Below, piece by piece: positions 32,638 through 41,884 of a stretch of 64,000 nt of DNA (within the stretch, counting starts at the first letter, position 1; every line of letters starts with the position of its first letter). The notes beneath the pieces are model-generated. The model saw only the letters and a program-made list of their open reading frames with translations, was not told where the DNA came from and did not search any database. A program made the position numbers and the translations under genes. Source of the DNA: an uncultured Eudoraea sp. GTDB lineage: Bacteria > Bacteroidota > Bacteroidia > Flavobacteriales > Flavobacteriaceae. Location of the stretch: positions 20,707 to 84,706 of the forward strand of contig CAMYIE010000011.1 of NCBI GenBank assembly GCA_947258405.1, given 5' to 3'.

Positions 32638-33798
32638 TCAGATAGACTTCATACGCTCAAAAGGCTGAGTTCGATCGAACAGGTACCTGAAAGTAGTATG
32701 TACCTTTCTTATATCTCCTCCTACCTGTTTTACCACCAGAATCATTTTTCTGTTAAAATCTCCGATCCCGTGCATCTCAATAGTTTCATATTGTGGATGA
32801 TTCTGATTGGCTTCATCAGCAAAAGCCACAATAATGGCTCCATCTACCCCTTTGCCCTGGTGCTCAGGAGAAACCCCGAAAATTATTCCCAGTACTTTAC
32901 GACGTTTTATTCTCGATTTATACCAAAGAAATTTTAGTTTACCCAGGAGGTTTAATTTGCCGTTAACGTATTTCAATACTTGATTTACTTCCGGAATATT
33001 GACAAAAATTGCTGCTGGTTCATCTTTGTAATAGGCCAGCCAAATCAACTCTTCTACCATCACCGATTTAAGACGCTTCATTATTGCTTTGCCTTGTTCA
33101 AGGGAGATAGTTGAAACCCCTTCGTGGTTCACCCAGGCTTTATTATACACCTCGATAATATCTTTAGCAAACCGATCGAATTCGTTCATTTTAAAATGTG
33201 TCACTTTGTAATCGGGGTCTTTGGCCACCATTTCTGACTTATACACCAAGCGAGGATGAACAGGTTCTTTTATGACCTTCACAAAGGTGTATTGTTCAAA
33301 ATATGTTTTGAAACCGTAATTCTCAAAAAGCTTTTGATAATAAGGGAAGTGATAATTGCACTGATAGTTAGGTTCCAGGTCAAAGCCTTTGGTAAGCAGT
33401 CCCCACCATCTATCGCGGCGCCCGAAATTAATCGGCCCATCCATGTAGGTTGCACTGCGTTCTTCGAGCCATTGCTTCCCTGTATTGAACAGCATATCAG
33501 CTGCTTGCTGATCATTTATACATTCGAAAAACCCTATACCGGAAGATAATTCCTTTTCCTGGTCAGACTTTTTCTCCAAAATAAAGGCTGCAATTCTGCC
33601 GATAACTTCATTATTAGATTTCAACAGCCAGCGCTGACAATCACCAGTTCGAAAACTCTTGTTCTTGGCAGGATCGAAGACATCTTCAATATCAATATCG
33701 ATTGGTCTGATCCAATGTTGCTCATCCTTATAGAGCCTTACCGGGAACCCGATGAATTCCTTACGGTCTTTTTTGGAAGATACAGGAACTAACTGCAT
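32638..33798 (-). CDS. GNAT-like N-acyltransferase of unknown substrate
   Basis: A 386-residue cytoplasmic protein. The N-terminal half (about 1-200) starts with MQLVPVSSKKDRKEFIGFPVRLY and contains INFGRRDRWWGLLTKGFDLEPN; the C-terminal half has a GNAT-like core with IIFGVSPEHQGKGVDGAIIVAFAD (acetyl-CoA loop Q-x-G-K-G). Such two-part proteins appear in Bacteroidota as YghO-like or hypothetical acetyltransferases. Substrate is unknown. ATG at 33798, transcribed alone, converging on the hydroxylase gene. Confidence 0.75.
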   Translation of the reverse strand: MQLVPVSSKKDRKEFIGFPVRLYKDEQHWIRPIDIDIEDVFDPAKNKSFRTGDCQRWLLKSNNEVIGRIAAFILEKKSDQEKELSSGIGFFECINDQQAADMLFNTGKQWLEERSATYMDGPINFGRRDRWWGLLTKGFDLEPNYQCNYHFPYYQKLFENYGFKTYFEQYTFVKVIKEPVHPRLVYKSEMVAKDPDYKVTHFKMNEFDRFAKDIIEVYNKAWVNHEGVSTISLEQGKAIMKRLKSVMVEELIWLAYYKDEPAAIFVNIPEVNQVLKYVNGKLNLLGKLKFLWYKSRIKRRKVLGIIFGVSPEHQGKGVDGAIIVAFADEANQNHPQYETIEMHGIGDFNRKMILVVKQVGGDIRKVHTTFRYLFDRTQPFERMKSI

Positions 33799-33900
33799 GA
33801 AGCCGCAAATAATTTAAGCCATAAACATAACGATAATTACAATAGTAAAAAGGTATATGTTACTTTTAAATGGCTGATATGCAAAACCCAATTTGTAGTA

Positions 33901-34764
33901 TTAGGTGTTGGGTAGGAATCTGTGGGTACGCGCTATGGCTTGTTCGTTTTTCCAGTCAAGCCAATGCCTGCCTCTAATTTTTCTCATCGTCATATCGAAA
34001 TAGCGCATAAAGGCTATATTGTAAACGGCCCTGCCCAGGTTAGCAGGAGTTCTTGCGACGGCCCTCAGACTCATAGAAAACCCCGGGGTAAGATATCGCA
34101 TATAATGCCAGTATCCTTCGGGAATATAGATCATATCCCCATGATTCAAATTCGCCCTGTAGCCTTGCAGATATTTCAGTGCAGGCCACTTTTCATAATC
34201 AGGATTAGAGAAATCGATCCCTTCATGAGAAATCAGGGAATGAGGTATTTTATACATATACCTGTTTTGTGACTGTGAAAAAAGGACACATTCTTTTTCC
34301 CCCTCAAAATGGAAGTGGAAAATATTGGCCAAATCGATATCGTAGTGCATAAAAGTAGATGAATCCGAACCACCAAAAAAGAGCATCGGCAGGCCTTTCA
34401 TCAATTTAATGCCAAAGTCGGGATAATCGAAATCATCACGGAGCTCAGGAATTTCTTTCAATACATTCCAAAGAAAAATCCGATACTTGGTAGGTTCATT
34501 CCGTAAGAGATCGATATAGTCCGACATTTTCATCGTGGCATGGGGTTCATTGAACCCTTCCCGGTGGTCTACTGGTCGGTCATCATAAAGTGGAACAATC
34601 TTGTTGCCCGCAACTTGCTTTATATATTCAAAATTCCACTTGGAATAGGCTGGCCAATCCTTACTAGCCCCTACAATCACGACCGGTATTTGAGGTTTAA
34701 AATACCCGCTGAGAAAAGCAGCTGCACTGATCTTAGATAGCCTTGGAACTTCTTTTAGAATCAA
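33901..34764 (-). CDS. JmjC/cupin-like 2-oxoglutarate oxygenase
   Basis: A 287-residue protein with the cupin_8/JmjC fold. Iron ligands are the HYDIDLANIFHFHF segment (His-x-Asp) and the distal His in IPEGYWHYM; a GGSDSSTFMH strand precedes the first. This is the FIH/JMJD5 pattern, so it is likely an Fe(II)/2-oxoglutarate-dependent hydroxylase of proteins or RNA-bound factors. The substrate is unknown. The frame has no ATG near the start; TTG 34764, directly after an in-frame stop, is the likely start. It lies 52 bases downstream of bioB's stop in opposite order of transcription: bioB precedes it on the minus strand. Confidence 0.85.
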   Translation of the reverse strand: MILKEVPRLSKISAAAFLSGYFKPQIPVVIVGASKDWPAYSKWNFEYIKQVAGNKIVPLYDDRPVDHREGFNEPHATMKMSDYIDLLRNEPTKYRIFLWNVLKEIPELRDDFDYPDFGIKLMKGLPMLFFGGSDSSTFMHYDIDLANIFHFHFEGEKECVLFSQSQNRYMYKIPHSLISHEGIDFSNPDYEKWPALKYLQGYRANLNHGDMIYIPEGYWHYMRYLTPGFSMSLRAVARTPANLGRAVYNIAFMRYFDMTMRKIRGRHWLDWKNEQAIARTHRFLPNT

Positions 34765-34816
34765 AACTGAGAATTATAAGAGAAGGCAAATATATAAAAC
34801 TCTGTAATTAACTTGA

Positions 34817-35923
34817 TTAATCCAGGGATTTAGAGATCGATGTGCCCTTTTCCCTTATAGCTTCATTTCGTTCGATCTTGTGGCCGGGTCTGGACCATCG
34901 GGGTTTTTCTCCCTTGGGCTGCAGTATCGAATCTGCCGCTTCTACACTTTGTGGTTGAGGAGATTTGGCAAAAGCTTTTTGCGGATTTAGGCCTAATTCC
35001 TTAAACATCTCCAGATCTTCATCCATGTCGGGGTTAGGGGTAGTGAGCAACTTATCTCCCGCAAAGATCGAATTAGCACCGGCAAAAAAACAAAGCGCCT
35101 GCCCCTCACGACTCATCTGGGTTCTCCCGGCCGAGAGACGTACCTGAGTAAGTGGCATAACAATTCGTGTGGTGGCCACCATCCTTACCATTTCCCAAAT
35201 AGAGACGGGTTGCATGTCCTCCATTGGGGTTCCTTCCACAGCTACCAGTGCATTGATGGGCACCGATTCGGGTTGAGGGTTTAAAGTAGACAGTGCTACA
35301 AGCATACCTGCTCTGTCTTCGAGGTTTTCACCCATACCGATAATGCCACCGCTACATACCGTTACATTGCTTTTTCTGACATTGTCTATTGTGGTTAATC
35401 TATCTTCAAAAGACCGGGTGGAAATAACATCCTTGTAGTAATCCTCAGAGGTATCAAGATTGTGGTTGTAGGCGTAAAGCCCAGCCTCTGCAAGGCGTTT
35501 AGCCTGATTTTCTGTCAACATACCAAGTGTACAGCATACCTCCATATCAAGTTTGTTAATCGTTCTAACCATTTCCAATACGCTCTCAAATTCGGATCCG
35601 TCTTTTACATTTCTCCATGCAGCACCCATACAAACCCGCGAACTTCCGCCGGCTTTGGCCCTCAATGCCTGAGCCTTGACTTGCTCTACCGACATCAGAT
35701 CATTTCCATCAATGTCGGTGTGATATCGTGCTGCCTGAGGACAATATCCGCAGTCTTCCGGGCATCCTCCTGTCTTTATAGACAACAGGGTAGATACCTG
35801 TACAACATTCGGATCATGATTATTACGATGTACACTGGCTGCTTTATAAAGCAAATCCATCAAAGGTTGCTTATAGATCTCCAGAATCTCTTCTCGGGTC
35901 CAATTATTTCTTGTCTCAGTCAT
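34817..35923 (-). CDS. bioB: Biotin synthase
   Basis: A 368-residue radical SAM enzyme that inserts sulfur into dethiobiotin, the last step of biotin synthesis. The [4Fe-4S]-binding CPEDCGYC lies within IKTGGCPEDCGYCPQAARY, and the SAM and substrate residues follow (GGSSRVCMGAAWR, YNHNLDTSEDYY, RLSAGRTQMS). The last cluster's Arg is in the LSAGR segment. Length is slightly longer than the E. coli enzyme because of a C-terminal tail. It is upstream of the cupin gene on the strand and part of the dispersed bio locus with the ketoacyl synthase, bioA, bioD and bioF. Confidence 0.98.
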   Translation of the reverse strand: MTETRNNWTREEILEIYKQPLMDLLYKAASVHRNNHDPNVVQVSTLLSIKTGGCPEDCGYCPQAARYHTDIDGNDLMSVEQVKAQALRAKAGGSSRVCMGAAWRNVKDGSEFESVLEMVRTINKLDMEVCCTLGMLTENQAKRLAEAGLYAYNHNLDTSEDYYKDVISTRSFEDRLTTIDNVRKSNVTVCSGGIIGMGENLEDRAGMLVALSTLNPQPESVPINALVAVEGTPMEDMQPVSIWEMVRMVATTRIVMPLTQVRLSAGRTQMSREGQALCFFAGANSIFAGDKLLTTPNPDMDEDLEMFKELGLNPQKAFAKSPQPQSVEAADSILQPKGEKPRWSRPGHKIERNEAIREKGTSISKSLD

Positions 35924-36033
35924 AGTCGCTAAAAATACAAATTCAAAATTAACCGCTTAATCCGAATTAATTACAATTATCAATGCTAAATTAAAGCTCA
36001 CAACAGCCTAAAAATATTTAAAACATAGGATGT

Positions 36034-37200
36034 TTAATTTCTTTTCACCAGCACACTAACAGCATTGCCACCGAATCCTACCGCATTTACCAGAATATTT
36101 TCTATTTCCTTAGGTGCGTTCATTTGAGCAACAAATGGAACACCAACAAACTCCTGTTTCTGTAGCATAAGCACTGCCATCTGAAGATTTATCATGCCGG
36201 AACTGCCTAATGTATGTCCGATCTTCCACTTATTGGTAGTAAGGGCCGGAATTCGAGATCCAAATACTCTTTCTATTGCCCTGTACTCAGATTGATCTCC
36301 TTTTTTGGTTCCGGGAGCATGCATTACCACGATATCAACTTCCCCCAGGTCCACTCCTTTACATGCCATAGCCATAGACCTCTGCAAACAATCACCGTGA
36401 GTGGAGAAAGAAGCCGGATGCGCAAGTTTTTCGGTAGCATAACCTATCCCTCTAATAATGGCCAGTGCATTTTCCTTTTCGCCCTTTTCCAAACATGCCA
36501 TGGCCGCCCCTTCACCCAATACCATACTATTTTTCTGCTTCTTCAGATCGAGAGCTTTACAAGGATATGAGTCTCCATAGCTGCTGTATATTTTCAGGGC
36601 CTGCATTTGTGCAATAGTGAATGGTGTAAGAGGTGATTCACTTCCACCCACCAGAAATTTAGAAGAAAATCCGGCCTCGAGCCATGCGATTCCATTTAAT
36701 AAAGCATGCAGAGAAGTAGAACAGGTGATGGAGTGAGAGAGCTCGGGTCCTGCACTACCCAGGTCTTGCGCAACCCATGAAGAAATATTCCCTAAGGTTG
36801 TTGTGGGAGATGCAAGACTTGAAACTCTCGAATGATCAAGGAAATCCTTATAATATTTCTCAAATAGTGCTGTCGCTCCACGGGATGAACCGATATTTGT
36901 GCCAAAGACATTTTTGGATCCCCAGCCTGCCTGATCTACCAGCTGCCTGCAAATCCAAATGGCCTGGAGCACGCTTAAGTCGAGCTTTCCATAGTTTGAA
37001 TTCTCATGCTTTAATTGCAGTATTTCATCGATAAGCTTCTCCGGGATATTGCCAGACCATACGCTTTCCCGGCCTATCTTGGTCTGTTTGAGTAAATGAT
37101 TCTCACTACTGAAAGACCCCCAGCAGTTACTGCCTGTTCCTAAAGCCGAAACAGAATCAATTGCTGTAATTGAAACGCTTAAATCCTTTTCTGAAGCCAC
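36034..37200 (-). CDS. Beta-ketoacyl-ACP synthase-like protein in the biotin locus
   Basis: A 388-residue thiolase-fold protein of the KAS I/II type. The catalytic triad is present: Cys in HSITCSTSLHA, His in VVMHAPGTKKGD and His in WKIGHTLGSSG, with GFGGNAVS at the C-terminal end. It can therefore condense acyl-ACP with malonyl-ACP. It is somewhat diverged from housekeeping FabF and shorter. Its location between bioB and bioA suggests a job in building the pimeloyl chain for biotin. GTG at 37200 is the start because no ATG is available. No bioC/bioH or bioW is visible in the window. Confidence 0.85.
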   Translation of the reverse strand: MASEKDLSVSITAIDSVSALGTGSNCWGSFSSENHLLKQTKIGRESVWSGNIPEKLIDEILQLKHENSNYGKLDLSVLQAIWICRQLVDQAGWGSKNVFGTNIGSSRGATALFEKYYKDFLDHSRVSSLASPTTTLGNISSWVAQDLGSAGPELSHSITCSTSLHALLNGIAWLEAGFSSKFLVGGSESPLTPFTIAQMQALKIYSSYGDSYPCKALDLKKQKNSMVLGEGAAMACLEKGEKENALAIIRGIGYATEKLAHPASFSTHGDCLQRSMAMACKGVDLGEVDIVVMHAPGTKKGDQSEYRAIERVFGSRIPALTTNKWKIGHTLGSSGMINLQMAVLMLQKQEFVGVPFVAQMNAPKEIENILVNAVGFGGNAVSVLVKRN

Positions 37201-37264
37201 GGCACAAATCTAAACTTTTAAATGTGCAGCTAATAATTTTTCCCACTGGAACTGCCAGAACCTG

Positions 37265-37272
37265 TAAATTTG
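37265..37272 (+). promoter_or_regulatory. Predicted promoter -7 box (TAAATTTG) for the family 2 glycosyltransferase
   Basis: TAnnTTTG 31 bases before the ATG at 37304, in the divergent region between the ketoacyl synthase and the glycosyltransferase. Confidence 0.6.
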
Positions 37273-37303
37273 TACTTTAGGCCGCACGTCAATCCGCTAA
37301 GAA

Positions 37304-38062
37304 ATGAATAAGGCAAAAATCGCCATTGTTGTACCTGCCTATAATGAATACGAAAGATTTCCGCTGCGGGAATTCAAAAGCTTTCTGACAAACTATCCGG
37401 AGGCTTGTCTTTGTCTGGTCAACGATGCTTCTACAGATAATACCGAAACCTTGTTCAACGGGCTCGTTGAAGAATACCCCCAACAGATCATTTTACTAAA
37501 AAATCCAAAAAACTTAGGGAAGGCAGCCAGTGTACAAAAAGGTGTCATGCATTGTTTTGAAAATGAAATCGCACGCGCTATCGCTTATTTAGATGCAGAC
37601 CTTGCCACTTCATTAGAAGAGTGTTATTCGTATTTGGACTATTTGCCGGAAAAGGAATTTGTATTCGCCTCTCGAATTCTGAAAGTTGGGTCTGTGGTTG
37701 AACGCCGGTTTTCACGATTCCTTATAGGACGAATACTGGCAACAGCCATCTCCAATATATTAGACTTAAAGGTCTATGATACCCAATGTGGGTGTAAAGT
37801 GTTTAGATCAGATCTAAGCCCTTTGCTTTTTAAAAGGGCATTTAATTCGAAGTGGTTGTTCGATGTGGAACTTTTCAGCCGTCTATTGAATCATTATGGT
37901 AGAGCAGAGGCTATAAAACGAATGGAAGAAGTACCGGTTAAAAGGTGGGTAGACCGAGGAGCCTCCAAAGTAAAAATGAGTTATTTTTTCAGGCTATGGT
38001 ACGACTTGTTCCAGATCCATCGATCCCATAAAAAAGGAGCACAAAAAAAGGATGTCAACTAG
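37304..38062 (+). CDS. Family 2 glycosyltransferase (dolichyl/polyprenyl-phosphate glucosyltransferase-like)
   Basis: A 252-residue GT2 enzyme. It has the N-terminal AIVVPAYNEYERF, the DxD-like catalytic region AYLDADLATS and the DTQCGCKVF segment that follows the nucleotide-binding domain in dolichyl-phosphate glucose synthase relatives. It should transfer a sugar from a nucleotide donor to a lipid phosphate carrier at the cytoplasmic membrane face; it has no C-terminal spans. It may supply the sugar-lipid donor for the GT39-family enzyme at 39375-40889. It converges on bioA with no gap. Confidence 0.87.
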   Translation: MNKAKIAIVVPAYNEYERFPLREFKSFLTNYPEACLCLVNDASTDNTETLFNGLVEEYPQQIILLKNPKNLGKAASVQKGVMHCFENEIARAIAYLDADLATSLEECYSYLDYLPEKEFVFASRILKVGSVVERRFSRFLIGRILATAISNILDLKVYDTQCGCKVFRSDLSPLLFKRAFNSKWLFDVELFSRLLNHYGRAEAIKRMEEVPVKRWVDRGASKVKMSYFFRLWYDLFQIHRSHKKGAQKKDVN

Positions 38063-39331
38063 CTATATTGAATCGATAACCTCTTCAATACTCTGGTAGA
38101 CTTTGTTCAGCTGATCGTCGGTGATTATATAAGGAGGTAAAATGTATATGGTATTTCCCAATGGTCTTAAGAACACGCCTTTATCCATGAACTTTCCGTA
38201 TAAAGTGTCGCGCAGTTTTCCATAACGCTCCATGGGAACAGCCAGATCGAGGGCATAAATAACGCCGATATATCTGCTATTGCCAACATTAGGATGATTC
38301 TTCATTCGTGCGTCAAAATCGGCGTGCATCTGATTAATGCGTCGTATATCTTGTTGTATTTTATCGGATGACAACAATTCCAGGGCAGCAGAAGCAGCCG
38401 TACATGCCAATGGATTGGCGGTATAAGTATGACCATGGAAAAATCCTTTGGAGATCTCTTCGCTATAAAAAGCATCAAAAATTTCCTGTGTTGATGTGGT
38501 TAGCCCCATGGGTAATAATCCTGCGGTCAAAGCCTTGGAAAGACACATCAAATCGGGTTGATGGCTCATCTGATCCGTGGCAAAATTTGTCCCTGTCTTC
38601 CCGAATCCGGTCATCACCTCATCGGCAATAGTTAACACACCATAGTTCCTCATCAGTTCCAATAATCGATCCTGCTGACCGGCGTTTATAAACTTCATAC
38701 CAGCCGCCCCCTGCACCAGCGGTTCGTAAATAAACCCGGCAATGGCATTTTCCTCAAGCAATTCAGCGCCTTTTTTTAAGAGATCTTCAATATTCTCAGC
38801 TGTGGGCCTGGGCAGACGGATGACCTTAATAAAGAAATCCTCAAAGGCGCCGTTATAGACCGACAGGCCTGATACCGACATGGCTCCGAAGGTATCCCCA
38901 TGGAATCCTTCTTCGAGAGCCAAGAGTACATTTCTTTTTTCGCCCTTGTTGAAATGATATTGAATCGCCATCTTTATGGCGACCTCTACAGAGGTAGAAC
39001 CATTATCGGAAAAGAAAAACTTTTGTTGATTGCCGGGAAGTACCTTAGCCAGTGATTCGGCCAACTCTACGGCTGGCTGATGTGTAAAGCCACTAAAAAC
39101 TACCTGATCCAGTTGCCGCATCTGATCATGGACCCTATCTATAATAAATTCATTACAATGCCCATACATACAGGTATACCAGGAAGCAATCGCATCGATA
39201 TAGCTGCTGCCATCTTCAGACTTAAGATAGACTCCTTTGGCTGAAGTAATGGCGAGCATGCCTGCATGTGTCTTGTGCTGGGTGAGTGGATGCCACAGAT
39301 ATCTTTGATCTCTTTCCGAAAGTTTATTCAA
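38063..39331 (-). CDS. bioA: Adenosylmethionine-8-amino-7-oxononanoate aminotransferase
   Basis: A 422-residue class III PLP aminotransferase. It carries LWHPLTQHKTH at the N-terminus, the PLP lysine in CLSKALTAGLLPMG, the GFHGDTFGAMSVSG and TIADEVMTGFGKTG segments, and SAM-using BioA residues. It makes 7,8-diaminononanoate from KAPA with SAM as amino donor. The start is TTG 39331, immediately after an in-frame stop and giving the normal MNKLSERDQRYLWHP opening. It converges on the glycosyltransferase gene by one base and diverges from the GT39 gene. Confidence 0.97.
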   Translation of the reverse strand: MNKLSERDQRYLWHPLTQHKTHAGMLAITSAKGVYLKSEDGSSYIDAIASWYTCMYGHCNEFIIDRVHDQMRQLDQVVFSGFTHQPAVELAESLAKVLPGNQQKFFFSDNGSTSVEVAIKMAIQYHFNKGEKRNVLLALEEGFHGDTFGAMSVSGLSVYNGAFEDFFIKVIRLPRPTAENIEDLLKKGAELLEENAIAGFIYEPLVQGAAGMKFINAGQQDRLLELMRNYGVLTIADEVMTGFGKTGTNFATDQMSHQPDLMCLSKALTAGLLPMGLTTSTQEIFDAFYSEEISKGFFHGHTYTANPLACTAASAALELLSSDKIQQDIRRINQMHADFDARMKNHPNVGNSRYIGVIYALDLAVPMERYGKLRDTLYGKFMDKGVFLRPLGNTIYILPPYIITDDQLNKVYQSIEEVIDSI

Positions 39332-39374
39332 TGAAGTCTTATTTTATGGTATTTTGTTTTTTTATCTTGCAAAG

Positions 39375-40889
39375 ATGGGAAATAAACAGGATTTGTCCGC
39401 GCCCCATGATGATAATAAAACAAGGGCAGACAGAGCTTTTGGTCTCTTCACCGAGCGCCGTATCTTATTACTTCTGACCTTACTGAGTATTTTTATACGT
39501 TTTCCATTTTTTTTTCGGGACTATATAGATAGGGATGAAAGCACTTTTATATTGATGGGGCAGGCATGGGTCGATGGATTTCTACCCTATACCTTTTTGT
39601 GGGACGTTAAACCGCCGTTAACTTTCCTCTTCTTTGCTTCCTGTATTTATTTGTTCGGTAAAAGTTTCTTTGCCATACGGCTGATCGGTGCCCTTTTGGT
39701 AGCTCTTACAGCTTTTTTCACCTATTCTATCACCTTGAATCTTAGCAACCGGAAAGCAGCGCTTTTCAGCGGAATAGGGTGCGTTATTTTACTAAGCATG
39801 TTTGGTAGTATCCAGGGAGTAATGTCCGAGCATATTCTTATGGCAATTTTCATGGCAGCACTTTACTTGCTCATGTTAAGTAAGAATAAATACCGCATAA
39901 TGCTGACAGGCATCGCACTCGGGATTGCATTGATGGTTAAAATAAGCATTGCCTTCCCCATACTTTTATTGGGAATATATCTCTTGTTCAGATATTATAA
40001 AGATGAAGGGATAGTTGTATCTGTTACCAAAATGTTTACGCTCTCCGTTTCAGCCCTGTCAATAATACTGCTTACTTTATTGCCGTATTATCTAACCGGA
40101 AATACCCAGCTATGGTGGGACTCTGTTGTGCTGGCCCCACTCGCATATACAGAATCAGGAAGGACTACTGCTCTGGCATTGATCGGTCTTTGTATGCCGA
40201 TCCTGATATTAGTTTTCTGGGGATGGAAGTCGAATCGGCTGCCTCTGAATAAAATGGAGTCAGCTGTAATAGTGGTTTGCATTTTAGGATTATTGATTTC
40301 CTTTTTAAAGGGAGGAAGAATTAACAGTCATTACCTCATACAGCTTTATCCCCCTTTACTAATTGTTGTAGCGGCCGTTTTGGCCAAAGAACTGAGTAAA
40401 ATCGGGAGAAAAGCAACACCCTGGGTCTTGGGAGTCTTATTTTTACTGCCTGTTGAAACCTACGTGGAATATGCCAATATCCTGAAAAATAAAATTCAAA
40501 AAGATACTTTCTACAATGGCGAGGGATTTACAGTACCGGCCTATCTCTATGAAAATCAGTTGGAAAATGAAAAGACTCTTTTCCTGGGTTACCATATCGG
40601 ATATTGGGTAATGGGCAAATACCCGCCAACCAAAGCGGCTACCCATCCCAGTAATATTTGCAAATCTGAAATGTTTCCTTTTTACAATCCTGAAAGGGCT
40701 ACGGCCTTAGAGGAAGTAAAATATATAATGGAAGAGGTAAGTCCAGAAATTATAGTTACCAGAACCAATCGGAGTGTTTTCGATAAAAAACAAGTGCAAG
40801 AGAATATCTATTTTGACTCGATCCTTAATGCGGATTACAGATTCCTGGATCGGGTTGATAACGCTGATATTTACAGCAGTCTAGAGTAA
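39375..40889 (+). CDS. GT39-like (PMT/ArnT-type) membrane glycosyltransferase
   Basis: A 504-residue integral membrane protein with about 11-12 predicted spans. The first extracytoplasmic loop carries YIDRDESTFI, the acidic motif of the PMT/ArnT family, followed by WDVKPPLTF. Members transfer sugars from polyprenyl-phosphate donors to protein or lipid acceptors on the periplasmic side. The C-terminal 130 residues form a soluble periplasmic tail. Its likely donor maker is the GT2 enzyme upstream. ATG 39375 is preferred to TTG 39354. It overlaps bioD by 9 bases at the 3' end. Confidence 0.88.
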   Translation: MGNKQDLSAPHDDNKTRADRAFGLFTERRILLLLTLLSIFIRFPFFFRDYIDRDESTFILMGQAWVDGFLPYTFLWDVKPPLTFLFFASCIYLFGKSFFAIRLIGALLVALTAFFTYSITLNLSNRKAALFSGIGCVILLSMFGSIQGVMSEHILMAIFMAALYLLMLSKNKYRIMLTGIALGIALMVKISIAFPILLLGIYLLFRYYKDEGIVVSVTKMFTLSVSALSIILLTLLPYYLTGNTQLWWDSVVLAPLAYTESGRTTALALIGLCMPILILVFWGWKSNRLPLNKMESAVIVVCILGLLISFLKGGRINSHYLIQLYPPLLIVVAAVLAKELSKIGRKATPWVLGVLFLLPVETYVEYANILKNKIQKDTFYNGEGFTVPAYLYENQLENEKTLFLGYHIGYWVMGKYPPTKAATHPSNICKSEMFPFYNPERATALEEVKYIMEEVSPEIIVTRTNRSVFDKKQVQENIYFDSILNADYRFLDRVDNADIYSSLE

Positions 40890-41498
40890 TTCTAACTTCT
40901 CCCTAAACTGGTTGGCATAATGCCTGATCCTTTCCTGATCAAAGCTATCTTCTTCACCGATGCGCCCAAACATGGGGAAATTAGTCTTTTGCAGAATGAT
41001 CTGTTCTGTAGACGGATGTTCATCTCCACTAAAAAGGATAGACACCTCTAATCCCCTTTGCTCCAATGCCAGTAAGCTGAGCAAAGTATGATTAATGCTG
41101 CCCAGGTAATGACGCGATACCAGGATCACCTTATAATCAGGTTGAATAAGGTCTAAAATGGTGTCCTGCCTGTTCAGAGGTACTAAAAGTCCGCCTGCAC
41201 CTTCTACCACAAGATGATTCGATGTAACGGGTTCTTTGATCTGATCGATATCTATCTTAATCCCATCGAGGTCTGCGGCGGCATGTGGACTCATCGGAGT
41301 ACGGAGTTCATAGCTGCACGGATGGATGACACTAGTTGAATTGCTGATTAAAGAGTCAACTTTTTTAGCATCTCCGAAATCAAGGTCACCCGCCTGCACA
41401 GGTTTCCAATAATCAGCTTTCAGAGCTTCAACAACAATAGAAGCGGCAATAGTCTTACCAACATCTGTGGATATCCCTGTAATAAAGATCCTTTTCAT
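40881..41498 (-). CDS. bioD: Dethiobiotin synthetase
   Basis: A 205-residue ATP-dependent enzyme that closes the ureido ring of dethiobiotin with CO2. The P-loop reads ITGISTDVGKTIA (residues 5-17), close to the usual GTDTxVGKT, and the substrate-binding VEGAGGLLVPLN (about 99-110) is intact. It is the last gene of bioF-DUF2007-bioD, 5 bases after DUF2007, and converges with the GT39 gene by 9 bases. Confidence 0.96.
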   Translation of the reverse strand: MKRIFITGISTDVGKTIAASIVVEALKADYWKPVQAGDLDFGDAKKVDSLISNSTSVIHPCSYELRTPMSPHAAADLDGIKIDIDQIKEPVTSNHLVVEGAGGLLVPLNRQDTILDLIQPDYKVILVSRHYLGSINHTLLSLLALEQRGLEVSILFSGDEHPSTEQIILQKTNFPMFGRIGEEDSFDQERIRHYANQFREKLELL

Positions 41499-41503
41499 CT
41501 ACT

Positions 41504-41884
41504 TTATGGTCTTGTGATCATCTGGCAATTCAAGCAGCGATACTTTTTCGGCTCGAGAAAAGGAAATAGCTTATACAGCAAGCCTTTTCTGCTATAATAC
41601 ACTTCAGATCTTTCCGCCTTGCAATTAGGACAAACCACTTGCTTACCATTTGCATCCACCGCATAGGATCTAATCTTGTTATAAATTGCTAAAGCCTTCT
41701 CCTTATCGGTAGTGTATACCTGCAGCTTTACCCCGCCGATAGCAGAACTGATAAGCGGATCTGTGTTTAAGGTATTTTCATCTCTAAGGAAAACAGGAAT
41801 CCCTTCCGATTCGAGTTTCGCTCTAATCACCTGCACATCGGCTACATATTCAAAAGCCCCAAGGGTATAAAATTCTTGTTTCAT
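41504..41884 (-). CDS. DUF2007 (signal-transducing-like) zinc-ribbon protein
   Basis: A 126-residue small cytoplasmic protein. The first 75 residues match DUF2007 (YVADVQVIRAKLESEGIPVFLRDENT, with a small beta-alpha fold like GlnB-type proteins). A short zinc ribbon follows: CPNCKAE near residue 85 and CLNC near residue 119. No enzymatic role is known. It lies within the biotin operon: its start overlaps the bioF stop by 4 bases and it ends 5 bases before bioD, so it is surely cotranscribed. Confidence 0.86.
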   Translation of the reverse strand: MKQEFYTLGAFEYVADVQVIRAKLESEGIPVFLRDENTLNTDPLISSAIGGVKLQVYTTDKEKALAIYNKIRSYAVDANGKQVVCPNCKAERSEVYYSRKGLLYKLFPFLEPKKYRCLNCQMITRP

